Assembly (NCBI GenBank): GCA_023333565.1 | Contig: JAJKFH010001548.1 | Span: 1,240,001 to 1,304,000, forward strand | Source of the DNA: Puffinus mauretanicus | Taxonomy: Eukaryota; Chordata; Aves; Procellariiformes; Procellariidae | Length of the DNA stretch: 64,000 nucleotides | Direction: 5' to 3' | Shown: positions 1-13,500 of the stretch, in pieces | Position numbering within the stretch: position 1 is the first letter of the stretch | Layout: every line of letters begins with the position of its first letter | Notes under the pieces: model-generated | Database searches by the model: none | Told to the model about the DNA's origin: nothing | The model's input: only the letters and a program-made list of their open reading frames with translations | Program-made: the position numbers and the translations under genes

Positions 1-1422
1 CCAGGTCGGGGCCCGGGTGCCGTCAGCTACGGCAGACGGTTTCTCCACAGAGAAGGGAGGGATGGGAAGGGGAAGGGACGTCTCCGCAGGGAGGAGCGTT
101 AGGGAGGCAGCTCTGCACCCAGGAGGGGCACAAGCTCTGCCACCCGTAGCTGCCCAAAGAGGGGTGAATCCAGGACAACGCCACCTCCCCACCTTACTGC
201 AGAGGCCAGGATGGGCCTGAGCCTGGCCCGAGCAGCTGGCACGTGCTTGGCCCCACTTGGGCTACCATGCTTTGCTTGCTTAAGGGAAGCAGATGCTGCG
301 CAGTGGTTGCGATGAGCGCTGCCTTGGCCAAAGCTTTCAGCCCAGAGCGCTGCCGTGGGGCAGCCGGTGCTGGCCAGGCTGCTCTGCCCTCCTCCCCTCC
401 CGGGGCAGGCGATGTGAACCCCAACAGCAGCGAGGAACTGGGAGCTGCAGCACTGGCCCCGTCCCTGCCTCCTCCTGCGCAGCCCCCTGGGGCATTGCCC
501 CTTCCCAGCTTGTAGCCAACTACAAGGGCAGCTGCTCTGGGGCTCTAGACATGTCCTGCCCCTCCAAATGATGGGTAGGCTGGTTTCGAGGGACAGGCTT
601 GCCTTAGAACATCGTCCATCCAGCCCCCACTGAAACCTAGTGCACAGGAGAGGGCTTTTAGCTGAGTGAGAGCACGGCACAGGACTAGAGGGCTTTTTCT
701 TCTTCTCCCATGAAATGCAGCACCAAAGGTAATGGCAATAGGTTCCTCTGCCACTCGACAAGGGCTGGCACTCAAGGCATACCTAGGTATCTAGATGTAG
801 CCCCCCTCCTCCCAGAACAGCAGCCTCTTCCACTACCAAACAGGTCCTCGCAGTGACTCCCTGGCTGTCCCCGCTGGGTGACACCGCACACGATCCACCC
901 CTCGCTGCCCGCCCTTCACTTCCCGACACAGCGCTGCGTCCTACGGTCACAGCACCGTCCTCCCCGCTCGCTTCTCCCGCACCTCCGCGCCCTCCTGCTT
1001 CGCTCCTCACACCTTCGCCCCCGCGGCTGCTCCCGGCTCATGGGGGGACCCAGCTCCACCCGGGCCAGCTGCTTCCCCACCTGCCCGCAGGCTGCCTTCC
1101 TGGGGGTCACCCCACAGCCCCCCTCTCTCCCTCTGCTCACCAACCCCTCCTGCGGAGACCACGGGCTGCACGGCTTCGCCTCTGCAGACAACCTGCTGCG
1201 CAGCGCGCTTGAGCAAGGGGCAGCTGAAGCGGCAGCAGGGACGGTGGGACGGGGAATGCCCAGCCCAGGGTAAAAGGACACTTATAAATATGTGCCTGCG
1301 AGCGCACCAGCCTCTGCCGCCTCCTCCACGGCCAGCTGCCTGCACCGTGCTCCCCTCCGAGAGCCCCAGCCCGGATCCACCGGCAAGTCCACGTCAGACA
1401 GGACAGAGCATCTTCCTGCGCC
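1..1422 (-). other. STARD8: STARD8 3' untranslated region and 3' flank
   Basis: This follows the stop codon. On the minus strand I see no AATAAA or ATTAAA in 1-1,422. The 3' UTR may therefore continue beyond the left edge or end at a non-canonical signal. A TATTTATA stretch (reverse complement of 1283-1290) resembles an AU-rich element. Open frames here show no recognisable protein. Confidence 0.5.
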
Positions 1423-1540
1423 TCAGATCTTCGTCTCGGGGCCAACGGGGCTCAGGGCTGGGAAAGAGTCTCGGATCCTCACCAGCTCCATGGCGCAGAG
1501 GTGGCCAAAGACCTTGTTGTACCACTCGGGAGACCGGCCC
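1423..1540 (-). CDS. STARD8: STARD8 last coding exon (end of START domain, stop)
   Basis: Encodes residues 1062-1100, beginning GRSPEWYNKVFGHLCAME and ending GPETKI before TGA at 1425-1423. The acceptor is a pyrimidine-rich stretch ending in CAG at 1543-1541. The first G completes an AGG arginine codon split with the exon at 2131-2307. The PETKI end is typical of STARD8 and STARD13. Confidence 0.95.
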
Positions 1541-4500
1541 CTGGAGAAGGGAACAGGCAGGAGGAGGGTGAGCGGCAGAAGAGACCCTGGCAGGCGCAAG
1601 GAGCAGCACGTCGCTTCTTGCTCCGGGACCGGCACCCAGCGTAGCTCCAGCTGCGATGGACTACGAGGCGCTGGATGAGCACTACATGACAGAAAAGGGA
1701 ACGTGCCTCCCCTCCTCCCCACTGCAGACGTGGCAAAACGGGGGAATATCTGTGACCCAACGGGGCTTGCGCCAGCCCAGAATGACAACCAAGAGGAGAG
1801 CGCCAACGCCGTGCTTCAGACCCACAGGGGACCCTGTTTTCTGCAGAAGCTTTAAGGGACTTGCTGCCGCACTCGGAGCCACCGGACGAACAGCCAGCAC
1901 CGCAAGACGGAGCTGGTGGCTCCTTTCCCAGTAACCATCTGGCAGCTAAAGCCTGGCCCCAGACCAGCACCCCCTTCCCTCCGGGCAGGCAGGCACCACA
2001 CGGCGTCAGCTGCAGCCCCGCCGGCCAGGCCAGGCAGGCAGAGGGACGAGCAGCTCCTGCGCCCACCGCTACCGGCTGCCCCATCGACCTGCCCCGCGGC
2101 TGACGCGGCCGCACCAAGGGCCCCCGTTACCTGAGGTCAGCTCTGCAGATGTGGGTCACTTTGGAGCGTCCCATGGCGCTGGGCTCGATGAGGTACTGGG
2201 ACGTCAGCACGACGGCTTTGACGCCTGCCTCCGCCGGCAGCTTGTCGTGCTCCACCGAGATGGAGACGAGCAGGCAGGCTCCCCGCGGCAGGTCCGTGCG
2301 CCAGCGCCTGCGGGACAGAGCGGCCCCGCTCAGCTCCCGTCCCCGTGTGCCCTCCCGTGGCCAGCCCCTGCCCAGACCTCGGGGTCCGCACCGGGAGCCG
2401 GAGGTGGGGGAGCCTGTACAGCCCCGGGAGGAGCAGCCAGGGCGGGGGCTGGGCGGGACCCACCAAACCAAGACCAAACCCTCCCGCTCGGGTCTTTCCC
2501 TGCCCTCACCGGAGCACCACGCAGTCCCTGCGCGGGTGGGGTGCCATGCTGTCCGTGACGTAGTGGTAGACCTCCATGTTCTTGTCCAGGGCCTCCACCA
2601 CTTTGCTCTGCAGTAGGTCCTCGTCCCAGAGGTGACGCTCCCGAAGTACGCGGTGCAGCACCGTGGCGGGAGGGGCCTCGACCTCCGTGGAGACCTTCCA
2701 CAAGCGCAGAGGGTGCCCGTCCCCAACCTGACAGGCCGAAGGAAAGGTCAGGCAGGCTGTCCTGCAGGACCCCACAGTGCTAACCCCCGAGCGGCGTTAC
2801 CGATGGCTCCCACCACCATGGAGCAGCACCATCACATCTGCTGGCTAGTGAGGGGATGGGATGGGATGGGATGGGCACAGGCAGCCAGCTCCTCTGCTAA
2901 CTTCTCTGCTGGGACTGCTGGGCACAGAGCACCCTCCACCCCAGAGCTGTTCACCTCTCAGCCCCAACTCTGGCCAGGGAAGGGGTTGCTGATCCCTCCT
3001 TGCCAAAGAGAACAAACGCCAAGGGCTTGTTAGCAGGTCGGCAAGTGCCCGCAGGACCCGTGGCTCCCAGTGGTCACCCCGTACACATTTCCCCGCGTGA
3101 CCCCAAGCCCCCCTCCACACAGTGGCATTTACCTTTTTGCAGGAGAGCTCCGTGTTCAGGGGCCCCGGAGTGCTCAGCCACCCCTTGAATTTCTCCGATG
3201 ACTCTTTCAGCAGGTTCTGGACACTCTGCTCGAAGTAGGAGTGTAAATCCTTGCTTTCCCCCTGACACACGAAGTCAGCCAGGGGATGGGAGTAAGCATC
3301 TGCTGCCATATACGAGCTGCTCAGCTGCAGCAAGATGTCATGGGAGACCTACAGACCAAGAGCATACAGATCTTTAGAAAGCCAGAGGGATGCTATGTGG
3401 ACTTTGTGAGCGGTCCCGGGCAGCCGGAAAACCACAACTCCTCATCCCACCAAGGAGGGGGGAGGATGGACACAGCCTCTCTGGACATAGGTCCTGCAGC
3501 TTGTGACCCGCACCACCACGAGATGCAGCTGGGCTTCGCTCCCAGTGCTGACCAACTGGCAGCAGCTGTCCCACTGGAGGACGGGTGCCCTTATCTCGCC
3601 CCACACTGACTCCGCAGGACCAGCACCCCGCCGGCGAGGTCACATCTCCCGCACCCAGGGAGGGCAACGCTGGGCTAGACACACCACAGCCACCCACCTG
3701 GAAGAGCTTCTTGCAGTCAGTGATCATGTGGGAGAGCCCCTGCGTCGCAGCCATGTTCTCGTTGAGGTCCTTCTGGTCAGGCTTCCCCATGGTGCCCCTC
3801 TTATGTATCACCCTGCGGGGGAGCAGGCATCACTGGGACCGGGTGGGCATCCCACCTGCCTCTAGCCCCCCGTCGCCCTGCTTTGTGTGGCAGAGCGGGG
3901 GACCCCCGCATTGCAAAGCAGAGTGATGGGGGGCTGTGCGAGAGTACGCGCGTTCCCACCATGCCTTACCCCGTTCCGGTGGTCTTCTCCAAGGACAGAC
4001 AAGGAAGGGATGATGGGGAGATGGGTTGCAGGAAGGCTGAGGAGGCCGGGGCTAGTCCAACCCTTACCTCGGTGAGGTGCTTTCCTTCTTGGACACGTTG
4101 AGGTGGAAGATGGAGGGGGCCAGGCACACGGCCAGGTTCCCAGCGGTCATCTGGTTCTCCTCCGCGGAGGCGATGTCGCTCAGGAAGTAGAGCAGGGTCT
4201 GCAGCACCTCCCGGTTCTCGTCCGGCATGAGGATAACGGCCGCCTGCACCGCCTGCAGCCGTTGCTCCTTCGACACGACTGCGGGCACAGGGCAAAGCTG
4301 ATGGTCAGTGGGTCTGTCCCACGGGCCACCACCCATCTCCATCACCTCTGTCCAAATAAACAGAGAGATGCCTCCTCCCTGGGAGACCCCAACTTTCATC
4401 CCCAGCCCAGGGGCGACCGGCCCCAGCCCAGCACTTACACTGGTAGATCTGCAGGAAGGTGTCTGTCAGCTTGCTGGTGAAGATGGGCTCCGGCAGGTCG

Positions 4501-7500
4501 CGGAAATACTGCTTCAGCAGGTCAGCCACGTCGTACGCCGACTGCCCGTCGTAGTTGACGTTGTCGGGGCTGGTTTCATTCATGTGCCGGAGTGCCTGAA
4601 TCCGGGACTTCACCCCCGACTTTCGGAAAATGCCAACCTGCCGGGGAAGAGCGGGTTGGTGCTCAAGCGCAGAACGGGCACCAACCCGGCAGGCGCCCGG
4701 GCGGACTCCCCCGGGACAGGCGAGGAAGCCCCTTCCCCAAAGGCCTCACTCCCCTGCAACCCAGAGGAGAAGCCTGAGTGAGGGATGGCCAAGGAGACAC
4801 CGGTGGGTGTGGGGTTCCCACAGACAATCTTGCCCTCCCGCTTCACCACAGCCAAGCGCCACAAGAGGTGAACAAAAAGCACCCCTGCAAGCCAGCTTTT
4901 CTCCCCAAATCACAGCGCCGGCGGCCGCGGCATCACCTGGTCCAGGCACTGGCTGCGGATGTAGCGCATGGCCTGCTGGATGCTCTGGGGCAGGGGCTGC
5001 CCCGTCCGCTGCACGTTGATGATGGGCGGCACCCCAAAGACCATCTTGTCCCTGTAGTCGGGGACTTTACTCCGCTTCATGAACTTGGGCACAGTCCTGC
5101 GGGGTGGGACAGACAGACGTCAGTGCAGCCAACGGCTCCCTCAGCACCACCTCGCAGAGGGGAGCAGGACCCCAGGTGACACACACATAGACGCGCTTCT
5201 GCCATGTTTTGAATATAAGCAAGGCAGCTTTCGAGCAGGAACTGCAGCACCTTTTACTAAGCCAAACTGCTTTAATACTTGGCTACGGTAGGAAACCACT
5301 GTCCTGCTCTCTTACGTTGCTGCAGCATTTTTAATGCTCCACAAATGCCTGCAGCCCTCCTGGAGGCAGACAATGCCAGAAGCCCAGGCATCAGCCCCCA
5401 GCTCACGCTTGCAAGGATGCCCACAGCCATGCAGAGCAAAGCCAGCTTTTGTTTCCCCTTCCGCTCCACCATCTTCGCACACCGAAGCTGTCCCAGCTCA
5501 GAGCTGCAGCCCGCACCCGCCACGGGGGCACCCTCCCGGTCCCCCTCCCCACCAGCTCACCACGTCCAGGCTTGCTTGTGGGGCACAGAGTACTTCTCCA
5601 TGATGGCTGTGAGCCGGAGCAGGGAGCACTTCTGGAGCAGGTTGAGCTGGGCAGAGGACTGGCGGTTGATCTCCAGGGAGGCAGAGTTCAGGCTGGGCCG
5701 GTGCGAGTTCTGGAAACTGTGCCAGCGCAGCTTTCTGCGGGGACAGGCCGCCGGTGGCGGAGCTGGAGACCCTGGGGAAGGGCCCTTCTCTCCCCGCAGC
5801 ACCCACTGCTTTGGGGGAAGGTGCGGGCACAGCGGCAGCCGGGCTGAGCCCAGGGATCCCAACGCCAGCCCCAGTGCCTGCTTCCTCCCCCCGGCTGCTC
5901 ACAAACCCAGTGCGAGAGGGTGCCAGGGAGAGCACGAGAGACACTTTCCCTTGCCTCCAAGGACTGGTGCCTCCCCAGGCTCCCCTGAAACAACCAGCAT
6001 CCTTTCCACTTGCACCTCAGGCTCACTGCACCTGCCGCAGCACCCAAGGGCTGTGCTGGGCTACAGCCCCACCAGGAGACCTGGGGAGGGCTCAGACGCT
6101 CAGGGTGGCACGTGCCTGCAGGACCACCACGCAGAGCAATGCCATGGCAAAGGGGACACCTCCAACACCCGCCTTCTCAAGAAGAAAAGACACCCCAACA
6201 AGGTAGTGCTCTCTTGGGAGCCTGCTAAAACCCTTCCCAAGTCCGTGCTGCTCCAGGAAGGCTCCTGCCCAGCTGCTCCGGTGCACCCCCAAGCCCAGAA
6301 GGGCACAAGGGACATTCCCAGCTAACGAAAAAAGACACCCCTCTATACCCCTCCATGCCTGCCTGGACGCACATCACCCTCCAGCACCAGCCTAGCAGGG
6401 GCTAGAAAACTCACAGAATTCAGCAACGGCTGGAGTTTTCTTAGGGAAAGCCCAAGGGAGCACTAGCACACGGGAAGCAAGTGCCTCCTTCATTTAGACC
6501 TATTATGAGCCAATGAAAAACCGTTTAATTACGGGTCTGTGCAGGCAGAGAGGTCGCAGCCTGTACACGACAGGCAGCAGCTGCAGGCAGCAGGGCTGGC
6601 AGCGGTGGCTTGCAGCCGCCAGAGCGCACCAGCGACCCGCCCTGCGCTGCCCTGCCCGCACCGCGCCGCGGTGCTGCTCCACCAGCACCTCCTCCTCCGC
6701 CTCGGTTTGCCGCCAGGGAAAGGGCGACATTGCCGAGCCAGGGCTTGCAGGGCACCGGCCAGCACCCCTCCAGCAACGGCTCCGGTGCTGCTCCCCCTGA
6801 GCCATGGGCCGTGCACCGCTGCTGCAGAGGCACCCGTGGGACGGGGAAGGGGCTCGTGGTGGTCCCCTGGCCGGCAGCGCGCCCGCAGCTCCAGGACCGA
6901 GCCCTTCCCGCGCACCAGCAGCAGCCCAGGCACGACCAGGGGGAGGAGGACGCGGCCCCAGCCCCAGCCCCAGCCCGCGCTTACCTGCAGGGCCTGGTGA
7001 GCGATGCTCCCACCCCCGAGTCCCGGCGCTCCCGCATCTCGATCTCTTCGGCCTCGTTGAGGGAGTTGCCCGTGCTGTCAAAGTCGCTGGCAGAGGTGCC
7101 AACATCAGACATGGACCGCTCTTCGAAGTGCAGGTTGGAGGGTTCCCCTCCCGAGTCCGACTCCTCCTCCTCTTCCTCCTCCTCGCCCCCCTCCTCCCCA
7201 GCCAGGTCGGGGGAGATGGCTTTATACCAGAGCTCCACCTTCTGCTGCAGCCCCCACATGTGCTGCAGTATGTCGTCGAGGTTCTCGTAGGTCACCTCCC
7301 CGTCCTCCTTGCAGAAATCCTCGCTGCTGCCGAACTCCGGCACGTTGTCGTACACGCTGACCCGGCTGCCCAGGGAGCTGCAGGAGCCCCGCCGCCGGCG
7401 GCAGGCGAAGCCCCGCGGGGAGGACGAACCCTCCATGCTGCTGCTGCTGCCGCCCCCGCCGCCTCCCACCAGCCCGACGGGCGCGTTCCCCGATTTCCAG

Positions 7501-10500
7501 TGGGTCAGGGAGTTGCCGCCCAAGGGACACAAGCTCTCGATGGAGAGGGATTTGGGGAAGGTGCCCGGCTTGTGGTCCCGGGGGATGTAGACCAAGCAAT
7601 CCCCCCGGCGCGCCTGCCGGTGCTGGCAGTCTCCAGCAGCCCAGTTGCCGCTGGCTGTCACGGCCGTTTCGTAGTCCTCCAGGTAGACTCCGCTGCGTTT
7701 CGGGTCAGAGCTCACCTTGCTCCCGCCTGAGCCTAGCAAGCGGTTAGTCCTGTACGATACCGAGAAGAAGTGTTTTTTGCCATGGAAAGAGGCAGATATC
7801 CCTCTTTTCGGGGAGCTGGCCTTGGTGGCTGCAAGGTCCCCATTAGTCTTCAGGGAGCCCCATCCTGGTGTGGCCGTGATGCTGCTGTGTGGGGCCATCT
7901 TCTCGTCTGGGCCAGCTTTCTCTTTGTCCTTCCTTCGGAGGGACTCGATCCTCTTCAGGAAGCTGCGAGACCGTCGCTTCTTCGGCTTCTCCTTGGAGCC
8001 CTCGCCGCGGCTCGAGGGCTGCTCCGGCAAGGACCGCTCACTCAAGCTGCAGCTGGAGGTGGTGATGGCGGCGGCGGCGCGGATGGGGGACGGGGGGTCG
8101 GGCGGCGCGGCCCCGACGCCCAGCGTGCTGCCCGTGCTGCCGCTGCTGTGCAGGGACACGGCCTCCGGGTTGGTGCTGAGGTCCGTGAGGACGCTCTCGC
8201 GGCTGGATGCCGGCCGCATGGTGGAGCTCAGGACCTCGGAGCCCTGGGAGAGGACGTCGACGGACCCCACCCGCGACCACCTCTTGCTGTCCCTCTGAAA
8301 AGCCCACCGGTCGCTGATGGCGCACAGGTCTTCCTCCTCGGAGTCTTCATTCTGCAGGTGGTCGACAACAGGGGACAATCAATCAGTCAGAGTCACAGAG
8401 GGTCGGCACATCCCCCTGCCCCGCTCTCCTGGGACAAGCACGCCAGCACAGACCACAGCACGGCCCCTTAAACCCGCTCTGGTCCCCTTTGGCCACAGAG
8501 GGCTCCAGGAGCCACCAGGCGTCATTTTGCCATGCCCGAGGGCCATACTGCGCTGGGGAAGGGAAGGTGCTGCTTCCAGGCTACCTCTGGATAGCTCACA
8601 GGCAGTCGGGACATCCCTGCGGAGCCTCCCTGCAAACCCCGGCCACACACGGCAGCGCAGCGCAGCGAGGGATGCAGGGCAGCATCCCTTCCCGAGCCAA
8701 AATAAGGGCAGTCGGAAGAAGCAGGGATACACCCAGGTAATGATTTCCATATGCTAAACACCAAGCTGGCGTGCATTTTGAATGTATTATTCATTAAGGG
8801 AAATAGAAAAGGTTTTGTTATTAATATGCCAATATTAATTATAGTTTGTGACACACAGGCAGGTTCCAACCCGTCCCTCCAGGGTCAGGCTTCCTCCTGG
8901 AGACGCTGCCAGGGGGTCTCAGAGCCCGGCTCAGCGGAGACCCGAGGGTGATGCTGCAGGTTGCAGGCACACAGCCCTGCGCAGACCAGCACGGCTGTCC
9001 CAGCACAGCTGTAACAACTCCTGCAGTTTGATCGCCGCTGCCAGAGCCTCGGAGAGGTGCAGGGGCACAGGGCAAACAGTGCCCACTAATTCAGCCAGGC
9101 ACCTCCGGGGCCGAGTCCGTCCTGGGAGACAGTGAAACAAATGAGCAGCAGCGCTGGGTGCTGCTCTGCGCCCGGGGCAGTCCGGGAGCACACCAGTGTT
9201 CTCACTGAACACAGGGTTGCTGCCCCACCAGCGCGCACCTTCCCCCGCGCCCCTCAGCCCCCCGCCTGCCCCTGAATGCCCAGGACTCACCTGTTTACGC
9301 TGAAAGTGGACTTCCAGCTTCATGGAGGCACATGTGTTCAGGGTCATCAGCCTCCTGCAAGAAACCAAGAGAGGCTTTACCCAGTCCTGGCCGCTGCTGG
9401 GGCCGCTGCGAAGTGCTTGCTTTTTCTTTTTTTTCCTGTTTCTGTCTTAGAGCCCTTGTTGTTCGCTGTCACCTGTCACCCAGCAGCTGCGGCTCCAGGG
9501 ATCCGAGGGACAGGCGGAGCCCGGCACAGCTCCAAGCCTGCTCCCAGGGGAGCGCGGCGCCCCAGCTGCGCCGCTGCCCGCAGAGCTCTGTGGGTGCCCC
9601 GCGCCTCCGCCCCCCGCCCGGGCACCCACGCACATGCGCCTTGGGCACCGCCAAGGGGTGAAACTGCTCGAGCGCATGAGTGCCACAAGCCCTGGGTCGT
9701 GCGCCAGCGGGGATTTTGCAAGCGTAGCCATCGGAGCGGCACTCCGCTCCCTCCACACAGGCACCGGGACGTCCGGCCATGCCTAAACGCCTGCAGCCAC
9801 GCCAGCGCCCGGCACTCGCTCTCCCGCAGCCGCAGCATCAAAGGACGCCCATTTCCCACTGCTCGTGGCACCACCGTGCTGCCGGGGCCACATGGGTGCT
9901 GGCCACCTCTCAGGTGGCGTTTGCCAGGTGTCCCAGCTCCCTCCGCAGAGGGTTTGCCTTGGCCAAGAGCTGGCCCCACCGATGGCTGCGGGGAGCAGCC
10001 GTGACCCCCACCTGCTGCCCGGGGGGGAGCAGCCTGGCCCCAAGGGCTTCCGGGGGCATTTCTGCTATTTCCGAGGGCAAACCCCCGGCGGGACTGGGGA
10101 GACCCGCTCCCTCGAGCAAGGCTGCCAGGCGCCCTCGGGGCAGGGCTGGCCCCCAGCTGAGCCCTTCGCCTTTCTCTAGCGTACAGCTTCACCTCCTGGG
10201 TTTTTTTCTTTACACAAGTGAATGAATCTCCAATTAATTCACTTTAATTAGCACCTTCACAAATGCTACTACAAGCACTTTTGTTCCAGCATACAAATGC
10301 CAGTCTGCACAGCCAAAAACAAACCTCAGGGACATTTTACCAAAAATTTGACTAATGCCCCTCTTGCAATCCCACTGAAGCCCCCTGATCCTGCAGTGCA
10401 TCTGTGGCAGGATTAAATGCACAAAATCTGGCAGAGGGAGCGAGATGGGGGCACACGCGTGCTAGAGGGGAAGAGAACACGTCCAGGGGATTCATTTTCC

Positions 10501-13500
10501 AGTGTCCTTCTAGATCTTTTTGTTAGCCAAATGCTGCAAGGGGCCAGCTCAGGGATCCCAGAGACAGCCTGGGGGGCCGGGGACGTTCCTGCCCCGTGTG
10601 GCCCACCCAGCCGCACTGGTACCACGAGTGGGCAGGGATGACCTGCTCCAGGTCATTAGAGCAAAACAATCTCAGAAGCTCCTGTGGCCGGCCAGGTGAC
10701 GACAAAAGGACCCGAAAGCTCAGACAGGGCGAGAGGGTCAGAGAGCTCTCGCCACCTCCCGCCTCGCTGCCATCACTGGGAGGGAAAACCAGGAGCTCGC
10801 CGGGCACCCAGGAGGCGGCGCAGGGGATCCCCTCCTGCCGGCACAGCAGCCTCTCTGTTGGGAAAACAAATAAGTGACAGACCATGCCCCCACCCCTCCT
10901 CTGTTCCCTTGGCAGCAGCGTGTGTGGGAGGGACGCGAGAGGCAGCGCTCATTTCTCGGCGTGGAGTCAGCGCGGGGGCACGGGCGCGATGATGTGGCCC
11001 GAAAGCCAAAGTGGGGCTGAGTCACCCACAGCACCAGGCGACACACAGCCCGTCTGGACAGACAGCCCGTCCAGACAGACGGACGCTGGGACAGGGGTGG
11101 GGGGATCCCTCTTTCTGGGTGTTTGCTTTTGCTCACGCTGGCAGCGCTGGGAGAGTTCCCCCCCGAAACACACGCCGCCTCCCTGCAGCAACACCGGCAG
11201 CATCCTCCGGAGCTATTTTCAGCCCTGCTGCTGCAAGGAGTAGCGTGTCCTGGTGGAAAATGTACGGCAGGGCTGCGTTGCCAGGCGCCGGGATGACTAA
11301 CGTCACACGAAGCCAGCGAGCACTTGTGAACACAGAAACCCTTGGTCAGAGCAGCCGACAGAGCGGTTGCTCCAGGGAAGAGGAGGGACCCACCTGCACA
11401 GACTTCACCTGCGCAGAGCAAATCAATGCGAACCGACAGCTCTGGAACCGCCGCTGCGAGCGCCTGCAGCTCCTAACGACCCACACAAAGCCCTAATTAG
11501 CAGCAACTTCCACGGAGCACCTCGCACTGCACCAATGCTCAGCAAACCCCTCACTGCGTGTGCTCTCTCCTTCGCAGGCAGCACGCGCCTGATGACCGAG
11601 TGAAACCGTCCGCAGAGGCGACTTCGTCCACAGGCACTTTGACCTGAATCCGCCTTACGCCAACAGCCGAGCAAGACCCCTTCGCTCTGATGCAGAGACG
11701 TGTTTCCAAACTCCATTTCGTTCTCAGAGACGTCATGAGGTGTCCTTGCAAAATAAAGCAATATAAAACGCACCCGGGGGGACACGGTCCCTCCCCTGGG
11801 GGGCACAGCCCAGAGGAGCCACCCAGGGCAGCCGGCGGTGGAAGGGGAGAGCGTGGGCTGCAGGGCACAGAACTGGGTCTCCCTTGGCACCTCTGCTGTT
11901 TTACAGTTCAGCTCTGACCAAGCCATTTCTAATCAAGCTCTACAGGCCAGAGTTACCCAAGCCTGAAATTAAAACACAGCCCAAAAGTCACACAAAGAGG
12001 AGAACTATTCCTGGGAAATGTTTCTGTCCCCCAGGAGCTCTGTATGTTCACACCAAAAACGCTGTCGTTTCCCTGGCACCACCCGACAGCCAGCAACGCT
12101 TTCCAACTCGAGAGACTAACACATCCAAACCCCTCGTTGCAGAGGGAGCGACAGCGCCCGAGCGGGCTCTGAGCCACAGCCGGGGTGCAAGGCAGGCACC
12201 CCACAGCACCCACAGCACCCACGGCCCCGGGGACCGCAGGCAGCTGCCCCGAGCCCTCGCCTGGGGCGAGTCCTTGCGCTGGCTCCGCTGCCTGCAGCGG
12301 TGAAGGGGTGCGAGGGAGCGTTACCTGCACAGGGATTTGAGGGAGTCCTGGTCCAGGAAGCTGTGGTCCTTCTTCACAGCGCTGATGTCGAGAGGGAACA
12401 ACGAGTCTGGGGAGGAAAGCGAGAGGAAAATCAGCAGCCGTTTCCGAGCCAGCCACTCCATCAGGCACAGGGGCCAGCAGTGAGCGTGGGAGGAGGGAGG
12501 TGCTGCGAGGAGCAAGAGGAGGAGAGACGCCGAGGATGGAGAGCTGGGGAAGCGGGAGAGCAGCAGAGGGAAAAGGCGTGGGAGTCTCCTGGGCCGTGAG
12601 TACCAGTCGGAAGGAAAGGCTGGGGCATCGCGTTGCCACTGAGAGCTGCCACCCGTGACAGCCGTGGCGGCTGGAGGGGAACCTGCAGAGAGGGATGGTC
12701 CCACTGGGCTGGCCGGGAGGCAGCTCGCTGCAGGCAGGACTCGACCCACGCTCCCGGCAGCGGCTCCTCCCAAGGGACCCCTTTTTGCCCACAGCTCCAG
12801 GAGGCAGCCAGCAAAGAGCAAGAGCAAGACGCAGACGGGGGCTGGCGCGGAGGGGCCAGGGATGCCCTGGTGCTGTGCGGTGAGCGCAAGCCAAGTGCAG
12901 AGGTGGGAGGGATGAGCCAGGCAGAGGAGAGGGGTGGAAATAAGCCCCACCGGGCCGGGAGCGGGAGGGCTTGCGGCAGCCCAGATGCTGGGAGTTCAGT
13001 GTCATGCAGCAGATACCCCTCGCATCGCCTCCTCTTCAGACTGCTTCCCCCGCGCAGGACCAACAACCCAGTCACTGCGCCGGGGACCTCGGCGTGCCCG
13101 GGACAGTTAAAGCCCGCTGGGGTGCTGGCCTGGCTTTAGCGCTCGGCGAGATGAGCTGATTCAGAAATAAACACCAGCCCTTCGCAGCACTTTCACACAC
13201 CCACGCAGGTACCCTGCGCAGCTCTGCTCCCAGCTGAGCACATCTGGAGCCCGGGCTGCCCCTCCTCGGGGGTGCCGGCTGCACGCACTGCAGGGGGGAT
13301 GAGGACTCCCTTCTCCCCTCGGCTTCTCCCCTCGGCACCTCATGGTGGTTTTTGGAGAGTAGCCACCTCCCTAACACTGCCCAGGAGACATCTTGGTGCC
13401 CCATAAAGCAATACATTATACATGCATTGATTGCTCATCCATGACTCCCTTCTCCCACGATCCCCCCGGGTCAAGAAAGCCTTTCAGCTCCCCTGGGGAG

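Larger units (their letters stand above)
1541..6984 (-). other. Short introns of the STARD8 3' half
   Basis: Introns at 1541-2130, 2308-2509, 2728-3132, 3349-3697, 3813-4067, 4279-4438, 4638-4936, 5097-5560 and 5735-6984. All are GT-AG. Besides one pentanucleotide repeat I see nothing distinct in them; the open frames they carry have no homology I recognise. Confidence 0.7.
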
